Source: Carboxylicivirga sediminis
Lineage (GTDB): Bacteria; Bacteroidota; Bacteroidia; Bacteroidales; Marinilabiliaceae
Length of the DNA stretch: 64,000 nucleotides
Direction: 5' to 3'
Assembly (NCBI RefSeq): GCF_018156225.1
Contig: NZ_JAGTAR010000005.1
Span: forward strand, 121,225 to 185,224
The position numbers and the translations under genes were made by a program. Below, piece after piece: positions 57,368 through 64,000 of this stretch; position 1 is the first letter of the stretch, and every line of letters starts with the position of its first letter. The notes beneath the pieces were generated by a model. It ran no database searches, was not told the origin of the DNA, and was given only the letters and a program-made list of their open reading frames with translations.

Positions 57368-58357
57368 TCATTGCTCTTTTCTTTTAAAAAGCTTAACCAG
57401 ATAAATAAAAAAGGCGGTAAAAAATGAGAAAGCGAATAGTGCTGCCAGAGGATAAAAATATAGTTCCTGAACCGGCACATATGTCTCATCTTCGTACTCC
57501 ACGGGCTCGATCTCTTCCAATACCTCAAATACCCTTTCCATTTCGCTGGCATCCTTTGCCAGAAAATATTGCCCGCTTGTCAGCTTTGAAATGTGCTGAA
57601 GAGCTTCTTCATCCAAATCGGCTCCCAGACTGGCAGGATCGCCAATACCAATGGTATGGATGGTGATGCTGTCGGTATTAGCCAGCTCTGCTGCGTCAAA
57701 AGGCGAAACTCCAATACCGCTGTCGGCCCCATCGGTAAGCAGCAACAGTACCTTGTTGGGCAGGGTATCGTTGGCAAAAAGCTCAATGCTCTTCCCTATG
57801 GCACGACCAATGTTGGTTTGCTGTCCTGCCATACCAACATCAGTATCATCAAGCAGTTGAAGCAAAGCATGACTGTCGCTTGTAAAAGGTGCCAGAGTAT
57901 ACGCATTACTTCCAAACAGCAGGATGCCCATGCGATCGCCCTCTCGCTCTTCAATAAACTTACCCATCAGATGCTTCACAGCTTCCCAGCGCGATACTTT
58001 CTCGTCACCCAGCTCCCAATCTTTTTGAGCCATACTAAATGAGATATCAGCTACCATCAGGAAGTTACGCGATGTTTTCACAACCAAATCAGGTTCACCT
58101 ACCAGCCGTGGGCGAGCCAGCGATATCAGTGCCAAGGTCCAAAGCGCCCACAACACCACCTGACGTATCCATGGCCGTTTAAGCTGGCGCACACCTTTTG
58201 TAGGTTGCTGACCACTCAACTCAGCCGCGTGCCTGAGAAATGATACCTTTAATGATTTTTTACGTATGCGTACCGCCGGCAGCACCCAAATAATCAATAA
58301 GGGAAGCGGCACCAGGTAGAACACCCAGAAGTATGCAAACTCAAAATTATCGGGCAT
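57368..58357 (-). CDS. batA: BatA-like VWA-domain membrane protein
   Basis: 329 residues. Two N-terminal membrane segments (about 7-28 and 62-80), a VWA domain (about 95-290) with an intact metal site: MVADISFSMAQKD (DxSxS), then LLLLTDGADSGIG (TDG), and GQQTNIGRAI with the MIDAS Thr, and a C-terminal helix (about 300-320, LYFYPLAALFAFSFFTAFF). This is the BatA architecture. It overlaps the DUF4381 gene by 11 bases and is followed by the BatB-BatC fusion. Bat proteins act in a membrane complex with the MoxR ATPase, by analogy to other MoxR-VWA systems. Confidence 0.88.
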   Translation of the reverse strand: MPDNFEFAYFWVFYLVPLPLLIIWVLPAVRIRKKSLKVSFLRHAAELSGQQPTKGVRQLKRPWIRQVVLWALWTLALISLARPRLVGEPDLVVKTSRNFLMVADISFSMAQKDWELGDEKVSRWEAVKHLMGKFIEEREGDRMGILLFGSNAYTLAPFTSDSHALLQLLDDTDVGMAGQQTNIGRAIGKSIELFANDTLPNKVLLLLTDGADSGIGVSPFDAAELANTDSITIHTIGIGDPASLGADLDEEALQHISKLTSGQYFLAKDASEMERVFEVLEEIEPVEYEDETYVPVQELYFYPLAALFAFSFFTAFFIYLVKLFKRKEQ

Positions 58358-58811
58358 GATATTGAATCCAATAGGTTACACTACTCTTTAGTTCATTCTG
58401 TCGTTCAGCATCCATATCCCTGACTAATTCAAGGTTATAAGTACCTTCTACAACTAACTCCATATCGTAACGATTAATTTTCGGGCAGGTTTCTATCAGA
58501 AAATTGAGCCAATGTGCCCCCGATAAAGTCCCTACCTTTTCGCGCCCGTAAGTTGATATGGCCACAGTTTTAAGAACAAGGGATAGAGTTCTTATCAATG
58601 CTTCCGCATTTTCAAACTGTTGATTTATAATGGTATTGATGGCTTCACGCCGGTATTTATCCTTCTGATATCCGCGGATGCGCATCATGGCAAAAACCAA
58701 CACCATTAAAACACCTGCAACCAATAGGATACTCCAGCCAATGGCATCGAAAGTAAATTCAATAGGTGCCGGCTCTCTTATATCGATATGTGTGAAATCT
58801 GTTGTATTCAT
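58347..58811 (-). CDS. DUF4381-type membrane protein of the Bat operon
   Basis: 154 residues: a short periplasmic N-terminus with IDIREPAPIEFTFDAIGW, one membrane helix (about 26-44, ILLVAGVLMVLVFAMM), then a cytoplasmic helical domain (about 50-150) with TYGREKVGTLSGAHWLNFL, the usual pattern of DUF4381 proteins that sit between DUF58 and BatA genes. The function is unknown; context makes it a subunit of the MoxR-VWA complex. About 60 bases after the DUF58 gene. Confidence 0.82.
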   Translation of the reverse strand: MNTTDFTHIDIREPAPIEFTFDAIGWSILLVAGVLMVLVFAMMRIRGYQKDKYRREAINTIINQQFENAEALIRTLSLVLKTVAISTYGREKVGTLSGAHWLNFLIETCPKINRYDMELVVEGTYNLELVRDMDAERQNELKSSVTYWIQYHAR

Positions 58812-58872
58812 TTTTTAAGTATCCAATACCAAGTACGAAGACTTTAGAATGTTATATCTCAATACTTACAGT

Positions 58873-59805
58873 TTATTTAAAGTAATCACTCAATTGATTC
58901 TGAACAGGCGTGATGGTATCAAACTTCAACACCGGGATTCCATGTTTCAGCATCTGGTCAGAGAAGGATTGGTAGCGTTCAACTGTGTCTTCAGCATAGC
59001 CCTTGTTGAGCCTTTCTTTTGTACTATCATATAGCAATTGCAACTCTTGTTGAGATAACACCCACTTTTCATCGGCCATGGCAAATTCCATGGGGTCGTT
59101 CACCTTAAACAATACCACATCATTGTGACGCGACACTGAGGCTAATGCCGATTTAACTTCTGGCAGGTAATGCAAAAAATCACTGATAAACACAATCAGG
59201 TGATTAACAGGCTTTAGCTGATGCAAGGCTGTCATAGTATTTGTTAACACTGTTTTATTATCGGCCATGTATGTTTGATACACAAGACTTTGATTAACCT
59301 CAGCCAGTTTCTGCATGATTTGCACCAGGTTCTTTTGTCCGCCCTTGGGGCGAATCAAGTTCGCCTCTTCATCGTTGAAGATGATGGCTCCCAGCCGATC
59401 TTTTTCTTTTACTATGTGATGGGCTACAACGGCTGCCAGGCGAGCAGCCACAACCGACTTCATATTCTTTGTCGTCCCAAAAAACATGGAAGAGCTCTGA
59501 TTGATCACCAATAAGACCGGGCGTTCGCGTTCTTCGGTGTATTGCTTTAGATGTGTTTTTTGCGTTCTCGCTGTTACTTTCCAATCGATGTAACGCACAT
59601 CATCGCCCCTCACATACTTTCGCACCTGGTCAAAATCAAGACCACGTCCATGAATCAATGAACGGTGCCGACCAAACAAGGCGCTTCGCTGAGGCTGCTT
59701 ACTACTGAAGTTAACTGCATTAACGTATTCCGACTGCTCCATTAAATCCTCAATAGTAACGGCCACCTCTGCCGGTATTTGATGTTGCTTTTGCATGATT
59801 GGCAT
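58873..59805 (-). CDS. DUF58-domain protein of the Bat operon
   Basis: 310 residues, soluble. The DUF58 signature RSALFGRHRSLIHGRGLDFDQVRKYVRGDDVRYIDWKVTARTQKTHLKQY (about 40-92, quoted here as RSLIHGRGLDFDQVRKY and DVRYIDWKVTARTQ) is followed by a VWA-like fold with LLVINQSSSMFFG, in which the metal-site Asp is replaced by Asn. DUF58 proteins nearly always pair with MoxR ATPases, as here with three bases between the genes. Its role in the complex is unknown. Confidence 0.9.
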   Translation of the reverse strand: MPIMQKQHQIPAEVAVTIEDLMEQSEYVNAVNFSSKQPQRSALFGRHRSLIHGRGLDFDQVRKYVRGDDVRYIDWKVTARTQKTHLKQYTEERERPVLLVINQSSSMFFGTTKNMKSVVAARLAAVVAHHIVKEKDRLGAIIFNDEEANLIRPKGGQKNLVQIMQKLAEVNQSLVYQTYMADNKTVLTNTMTALHQLKPVNHLIVFISDFLHYLPEVKSALASVSRHNDVVLFKVNDPMEFAMADEKWVLSQQELQLLYDSTKERLNKGYAEDTVERYQSFSDQMLKHGIPVLKFDTITPVQNQLSDYFK

Positions 59806-59807
59806 CT

Positions 59808-60767
59808 TTAAGCAGGAACGGCTACCAGATCTAATAGTTTATCGACCACCACATTGGCATTTATGCCTTCCGATTCGGCTTTGTACGACAGAATCAGGCG
59901 GTGACGCAACACATCGTGTGCAATGGCTCTCACATCGTCGGGCGACACAAAATTACGTCCATTGAGCCAGGCATACACACGGGCACAACGCTCCAGAGCA
60001 ATGGTACCCCGTGGTGACGCACCACATTCCACCCAATCGCTCATCTCCTCGCTGTATTTACCTGGGTAACGGGTGGCAAACACCAGGTCGACGATGTATT
60101 GCTTAATGGCCTCACTCACTTCCACTTCCCTGGTGGCTTCACGCGCATCAAAAATTACCTGCTCCGGAATGGAGCCATTGTTTTTTGTCTTTTGAGCTGC
60201 CGTTTCGCTACGCACCAAATCTAAAATGGCTTTTTCTGCCTCCTTTTCCGGATAGCCTATTTCCACTTTCATCAAAAAGCGGTCCATCTGTGCTTCGGGC
60301 AGCGGATAGGTCCCCTCCTGCTCAATAGGGTTTTGCGTGGCCATCACCATAAACAGCTTGGCCATCGGGTAGGTTTGTCCGCCGGCCGATACCTGACGCT
60401 CCTCCATGGCTTCGAGCAAGGCTGCCTGCACCTTGGCTGGTGCGCGGTTAATCTCATCGGCCAATATCATATTGTTGAAAATGGGGCCCCTTTCGAACAC
60501 AAACTTCTCCTCTGCTTCTGGCTGATACACAGTTGTGCCGGTAATATCAGACGGCAATAAGTCGGGCGTAAACTGTATCCGGCTTAAGCCACATTGTATT
60601 TGATCTGAAAGGCTTTTGATAGCACGTGTTTTGGCCAGGCCCGGTAAGCCTTCAAGCAGCATATTACCGTTTGCCAGCAACACAATCAACATCCGTTCCA
60701 CAAGATGCTCTTGCCCCAGAATACTCCTATTTAAGTTATCCTGTAGTGTTTTTATTTGTGTCAACAT
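59808..60767 (-). CDS. MoxR-family AAA+ ATPase, first gene of the Bat operon
   Basis: 319 residues. AAA_3 domain with Walker A GLPGLAKTRAIKSL near residue 40, a sensor region DLLPSDITGTTVY, Walker B NMILADEINRAPAKVQAALLEAMEE in part (ADEINRAP), sensor 1 MATQNPIEQEGTYPLPEAQ in part, and an AAA_lid_2 domain (about 235-315: GASPRGTIALERCARVYA). MoxR ATPases act as chaperones that assemble or activate VWA-domain proteins, which fits the batA/batB genes downstream. A TTTG-N19-TATATTCA promoter pattern lies about 50 bases upstream. Confidence 0.93.
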   Translation of the reverse strand: MLTQIKTLQDNLNRSILGQEHLVERMLIVLLANGNMLLEGLPGLAKTRAIKSLSDQIQCGLSRIQFTPDLLPSDITGTTVYQPEAEEKFVFERGPIFNNMILADEINRAPAKVQAALLEAMEERQVSAGGQTYPMAKLFMVMATQNPIEQEGTYPLPEAQMDRFLMKVEIGYPEKEAEKAILDLVRSETAAQKTKNNGSIPEQVIFDAREATREVEVSEAIKQYIVDLVFATRYPGKYSEEMSDWVECGASPRGTIALERCARVYAWLNGRNFVSPDDVRAIAHDVLRHRLILSYKAESEGINANVVVDKLLDLVAVPA

Positions 60768-60815
60768 ATCATAAGGTATTTTAAATTCTCGCCAATTCTT
60801 TTTAAAGAATTCTAT

Positions 60816-60846
60816 TGAATATATCTAACTAATATACTAAAACAAA
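60816..60846 (-). promoter_or_regulatory. Candidate promoter of the Bat operon
   Basis: Minus strand TTTG (60846-60843), exactly 19 bases, then TATATTCA (60823-60816): -33/-7 elements of the Bacteroidota type with a one-base deviation in the -7 box. About 50 bases before the moxR ATG. Confidence 0.5.
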
Positions 60847-60935
60847 AGTACTTTAGCTGAAGTAGTATCTATCCCATAAATGCGACAGATACTATTTGAA
60901 AAACGACATTCTTTCTTCAAAATGGTATTATATTC

Positions 60936-60943
60936 TATCTTTG
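60936..60943 (+). promoter_or_regulatory. Candidate promoter of the split AraC regulator
   Basis: TATCTTTG matches TAnnTTTG, with TTTC 20 bases upstream as a -33 element. The leader to the ATG at 60979 is about 30 bases. Confidence 0.45.
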
Positions 60944-60978
60944 ATTTGGCCGTAATGCGGCTGAATTAATAAATAAAC

Positions 60979-61383
60979 ATGCGACACTTTAAGATATCAG
61001 AAACCGAAAATCAATTTAAGCAACTGGCCGAACAAGTTGGAGGCAAAGTCGAGGACAGTGTTCTATTTATGCCTGATAATGCGGGGCAAGGCTTTCTTAA
61101 ATCAAGCGTGTTGGTTGATGGGCTGATATTTCAGGAAGCAGATTTTAATTTATTTGAAGACTTCTACCTTGAGCGCAAAGTTACAGGGAAAGTGGCCAGA
61201 AGTTTTTTCTCACTGATATATAATTTTCAAGCAGCAGATTTAACTGATTCGCCTAATCAGCATAATTCCCATAGCTTGCACAATCAGGTATTATTTTTTA
61301 ATGGTCATTACTCCTACAATAGTTTTATCCCTGCATATACATTATTTAAACAAATTCATTTTTTATCAGCTTCGATAAACTAA
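60979..61383 (+). CDS. N-terminal part of an AraC-type regulator (frame ends before the HTH)
   Basis: 134 residues. Soluble, with a beta-rich sensor-like stretch (VEDSVLFMPDNAGQGFLKSSVL in part, GLIFQEADFNLFEDFYLER) and NQVLFFNGHYSYNSFIPAYTLFKQIHFL, a pattern I recognise from the sensor half of Bacteroidota AraC regulators. The stop TAA overlaps the ATG of the next gene (TAATG). The two frames differ, and the junction SASIN-ALCKYYDLPEE would read through as one ordinary AraC protein of about 326 residues after a one-base shift. Either a frameshifted gene, a sequencing error, or a truly coupled pair. Confidence 0.6.
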   Translation: MRHFKISETENQFKQLAEQVGGKVEDSVLFMPDNAGQGFLKSSVLVDGLIFQEADFNLFEDFYLERKVTGKVARSFFSLIYNFQAADLTDSPNQHNSHSLHNQVLFFNGHYSYNSFIPAYTLFKQIHFLSASIN

Positions 61384-61961
61384 TGGCATTATGTAAATAT
61401 TACGATTTACCAGAAGAAATCATTCGCTTCCTGGACACAGATAAACAATGGTGTTTTAAGAATCCGTTTTCAACGGAGATTCAGCGGGTATTGCATCAAT
61501 TAAGAAGTTACCAGGCTGATAATTTATTTACCAAAGGTTATCGGATTAATAAGGCAGAAGAATTAATTATGCTTACCCTGGAACAAATTCTTAGGGATAT
61601 TTCCAACAAAAAGATTGACACCAACTTTATTCATGAAGATGATTTACAAACCATTATTGAAGTTGAAAAAATTCTACTTGAGTCGCAGGATGAAAGCATC
61701 AAAATCATTGATATTGCCAATCAGCTTTCGATAGGTATACGTAAACTACAGCGTTTATTTAAAGCTTATCATGGTACCGACATGACCAGCTATCGCAAAC
61801 AGGTTAGAATGGAACAGGCTCGTCAGATGATTATGCAACAAAATTTATCAATCACCGAAGTGTGTTATAAAACTGGATATACTTCTGTTAGCCATTTCTC
61901 AAAAATATTTAAAGACCACTTTGGAACCTCTCCTTCAGGTCTACTAAAAAAGACGTCGTAA
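61383..61961 (+). CDS. AraC-family transcriptional regulator, DNA-binding part
   Basis: 192 residues. Residues about 1-85 look like the rest of an AraC sensor domain (DLPEEIIRFLDTDKQWCFKNPF in part). The HTH_18 domain occupies about 95-190: IKIIDIANQLSIGIRKLQRLFKAYHG, then MEQARQMIMQQNLSITEVCYKTGYTSVSHFSKIFKDHFGTSPS (read in parts), with the classic GY...SHFSKIFKxxFGxSP end. It lies 128 bases upstream of the sulfatase gene on the same strand, so it probably controls that gene in response to a sulfated-glycan-related signal; this is inferred from position. Confidence 0.85.
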   Translation: MALCKYYDLPEEIIRFLDTDKQWCFKNPFSTEIQRVLHQLRSYQADNLFTKGYRINKAEELIMLTLEQILRDISNKKIDTNFIHEDDLQTIIEVEKILLESQDESIKIIDIANQLSIGIRKLQRLFKAYHGTDMTSYRKQVRMEQARQMIMQQNLSITEVCYKTGYTSVSHFSKIFKDHFGTSPSGLLKKTS

Positions 61962-62029
61962 AAACCCCCTTTACGCAATCGCAATAATATTAGTCACATT
62001 AGTTGAAGAACTATAGGTGTATTTCCATG

Positions 62030-62037
62030 TAGATTTG
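62030..62037 (+). promoter_or_regulatory. Candidate -7 box for the sulfatase gene
   Basis: TAGATTTG matches TAnnTTTG, about 53 bases before the ATG; TTG lies 24 bases upstream, slightly too far for an ideal -33 element. Confidence 0.4.
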
Positions 62038-62089
62038 CATCCAAGATATATTTAATCAACAGACTTTCAACAACAAAAAGATTAACATT

Positions 62090-63634
62090 ATGAGAAAGAT
62101 TATTTCAATAGCGTTGATGGCGATATTAGTTACACCTGCCACATTCGCGCAAAAAAAGAGCAAAAATACTGCTAAACCAAACATTTTAGTGATTATGGCT
62201 GATGATATTGGCATATCTAATTTAAGCTACAACAATAAAGGTATGATGGGGTATACCACCCCAAATATCGACCGTATTGCTAATGAAGGTGTTCAGTTTA
62301 CTGATTATTATGCTGAGCAGTCTTGTACTGCAGGTCGTTCGGCATTTATTACCGGACAAATGCCTGTAAGAACCGGCTTAACCAAGGTTGGATTACCTGG
62401 AGCTGATTTAGGACTTAGAAAAGAAGATCCTACACTGGCAATGTTACTAAAGCCTTTTGGCTACGCAACCGGGCAATTTGGTAAAAACCATTTGGGTGAT
62501 AAAAATGAATTTTTGCCTACAGAACATGGTTTTGATGAGTTCTTTGGCAACCTTTACCACCTTAATGCTGAGGAAGCTCCTGAACACGAAAACTATCCTC
62601 AAAACCCAGAATTTAAAGAAAAATTTGGTCCTCGTGGTGTATTAAAATCTAATGCCGATGGCAAAGTAGAAGATACAGGACCACTCTCTAAAAAACGTAT
62701 GGAAACCATCGATCAGGAGTTTTTAGATGCGACTATCGATTTCATTGAAAGAAAAGAAGATGAAGATACACCATGGTTTTGCTGGTTCAACCCATCTCGT
62801 ATGCATTATCATACCCATGTACCCGATGATTATAAAGGGAAATCTGGCTTAAACGTATATGCCGATGGTATGATTCAACATGATGATCAGATTGGAACGC
62901 TTCTTAATAAACTTGATGAATTAGGTATTACCGAGAATACTATAGTAATATATACAACAGATAATGGTGTGCATTTTAATATGTGGCCCGATGCAGGCGT
63001 AACACCTTTCAGAGGCGAAAAAAACACCAACTGGGAAGGTGGTTACCGCGTTCCTTTTGCAATGCGTTGGCCAGAAAAAATTAAGGCGGGACAAATAGAA
63101 AATGGCATTACTTCGCACACCGATTTGCTACCTACCTTAATGGCTGCAGTGGGCGAAAATAACATTAAGGATAAACTTAAAGAAGGTCACAAAATAGGCA
63201 ACATGACTTACAAGGTACATCTTGATGGGTATAACCTTTTGCCTAACCTGATCGATGACAAGCATCAGGCAGAGTGGCCAAGAAAAGAGTTCTTCTACTG
63301 GAGCGACGATGGTGATTTGGTAGCTTACCGATATGACCGATGGAAACTGGTATTTATGGAACAAAAAGCTCATCAGCTCAGAGTTTGGATGGAACCTTTC
63401 ACCGCATTGCGTGTACCGTTAATATTTGACTTAAGAATGGATCCATACGAAAGAGCCTCAACTGATGCCAATGGGTATTTTGAATGGATGGAAAGAGTAG
63501 GACAATTCCTGATTGTTCCGGCCCAATCAAGAGTTGGAGAGATGGTATCCACCTTTAAGGAGTTCCCACCGCGCCAGAAACCGGCTAAGTTTAATTTAGA
63601 AGAAGTAATGAATAACATGATGAAAACACCATAG
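62090..63634 (+). CDS. Secreted sulfatase (arylsulfatase family, CTAGR type)
   Basis: 514 residues. Signal peptide (about 1-20, ending TPATFAQ). The metal-binding NILVIMADDIG (Asp pair at about 38-39) is followed by the formylglycine site SCTAGRSAFITGQ with Cys at about 79; Cys-x-Ala-x-Arg is a known variant of CxPSR. GQFGKNHLGD carries the conserved Lys/His, and IYTTDNGVHF the second metal Asp-Asn. These enzymes hydrolyse sulfate esters, usually on polysaccharides in Bacteroidota, after anaerobic sulfatase-maturating enzyme converts the Cys; no maturase is in this window. The target glycan cannot be told from sequence. A strong terminator follows. Confidence 0.93.
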   Translation: MRKIISIALMAILVTPATFAQKKSKNTAKPNILVIMADDIGISNLSYNNKGMMGYTTPNIDRIANEGVQFTDYYAEQSCTAGRSAFITGQMPVRTGLTKVGLPGADLGLRKEDPTLAMLLKPFGYATGQFGKNHLGDKNEFLPTEHGFDEFFGNLYHLNAEEAPEHENYPQNPEFKEKFGPRGVLKSNADGKVEDTGPLSKKRMETIDQEFLDATIDFIERKEDEDTPWFCWFNPSRMHYHTHVPDDYKGKSGLNVYADGMIQHDDQIGTLLNKLDELGITENTIVIYTTDNGVHFNMWPDAGVTPFRGEKNTNWEGGYRVPFAMRWPEKIKAGQIENGITSHTDLLPTLMAAVGENNIKDKLKEGHKIGNMTYKVHLDGYNLLPNLIDDKHQAEWPRKEFFYWSDDGDLVAYRYDRWKLVFMEQKAHQLRVWMEPFTALRVPLIFDLRMDPYERASTDANGYFEWMERVGQFLIVPAQSRVGEMVSTFKEFPPRQKPAKFNLEEVMNNMMKTP

Positions 63635-63651
63635 TGAGCTACTCAACAGCC

Positions 63652-63692
63652 AAATCCCTCTGCAAACATTAACTTGCAGAGGGATTTTTTCT
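63652..63692 (+). terminator. Rho-independent terminator after the sulfatase gene
   Basis: 14-base perfect stem aaatccctctgcaa / ttgcagagggattt followed by T-rich sequence. Confidence 0.9.
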
Positions 63693-64000
63693 TTTTTCAA
63701 CAGAGAATATACCCACTCAATGCCATTTGTGTCTATACGCAGCAATGCTTTACTACCATACCCCTGCAGAGCTATACGACCACACCTGCTGTATCTGCAA
63801 GTTTCACTCAGCGTTTTTGATAGTTTGTTCTTGCAGGACAGTATAAAGAAGTGATATTTATAAAAAAAGGTACTGCATCAACAACACCTTCTGCTTGTTA
63901 TTCATTATTAACCTGAGTTCGACGTAAAATTTTGAACTCAGAACGCTTACAAATAGTGAGTTTCAAGTGTATATTGACGAAAGAATAGCGGGCTATTTTG
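63693..64000. other. Right edge of the window, no gene seen
   Basis: 308 bases with no open frame of note on either strand and no recognisable RNA. Confidence 0.5.

Overview
The window looks like a chromosomal segment of a Bacteroidota member, probably a marine or anaerobic Bacteroidales/Marinilabiliales-like organism. The support is TAnnTTTG-type promoter boxes with little Shine-Dalgarno signal, a tmRNA whose tag reads GENNYALAA, a Bacteroidota-style tyrosine recombinase, giant YD-repeat (RHS) proteins with BACON-like domains, a folP-cdaA pair, a full Bat (aerotolerance) operon and a CTAGR-type sulfatase with an AraC regulator. Genus assignment is inference.

Layout. 1-6.7 kb is housekeeping: the 3' end of a GH13 amylase, a hemolysin III family membrane protein, a TIGR01777-type epimerase, cdaA and folP (leftward), mdh, and a repeat protein built on E-x-W-M motifs. 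At 6.7-7.1 kb lies ssrA (tmRNA).

7.1-47.92 kb reads as one integrated genomic island. A tyrosine recombinase gene starts just beyond the ssrA 3' end. The last 17 bases of the ssrA match (atcccccgcagctccac) recur exactly at 47904-47920, and that copy is followed at once by a typical terminator that would fit as the original ssrA terminator. All cargo is transcribed leftward, toward the recombinase. It comprises a nearly complete type II secretion / type IV pilus-like gene set (pseudopilins, minimal prepilin peptidase, GspE, secretin, GspL/PilN, GspM/PilO, GspC/PilP, GspF) split into two blocks (31.98-24.96 kb and 13.05-8.58 kb), plus two YD-repeat cassettes (47.05-32.8 kb and 24.45-13.4 kb). 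Each cassette holds a signal-peptide 'shell' YD protein followed by a longer YD protein with tandem Ig-like repeats, an RHS core and a variable C-terminus, then a small membrane protein that could be an immunity factor. Both cassettes start with a homologous leader of about 330 bp and end in a homologous hairpin-rich repeat of about 200 bp. The secretion operon and both cassette leaders share the promoter-like core TATACTTGTA. The simplest working model is an ssrA-borne secretion island whose pseudopilin machine exports the giant YD proteins to the surface or into other cells. The parts are seen in the sequence; the functional link is inferred.

47.9-54 kb is a signalling region: a PocR-PAS-PAS-PAS histidine kinase with a LuxR/NarL response regulator (rightward), and a convergent operon of two single-domain receivers, a CheC-like phosphatase and a PAS histidine kinase. 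Both operons have CCTATTT-type repeats spaced 21-23 bp in their upstream regions. 54.3-60.8 kb is the Bat operon (moxR, DUF58, DUF4381, batA, batB-batC fusion, batD; leftward). 61-63.6 kb holds an AraC-type regulator split into two overlapping frames and a secreted sulfatase. The final 300 bp shows no gene.
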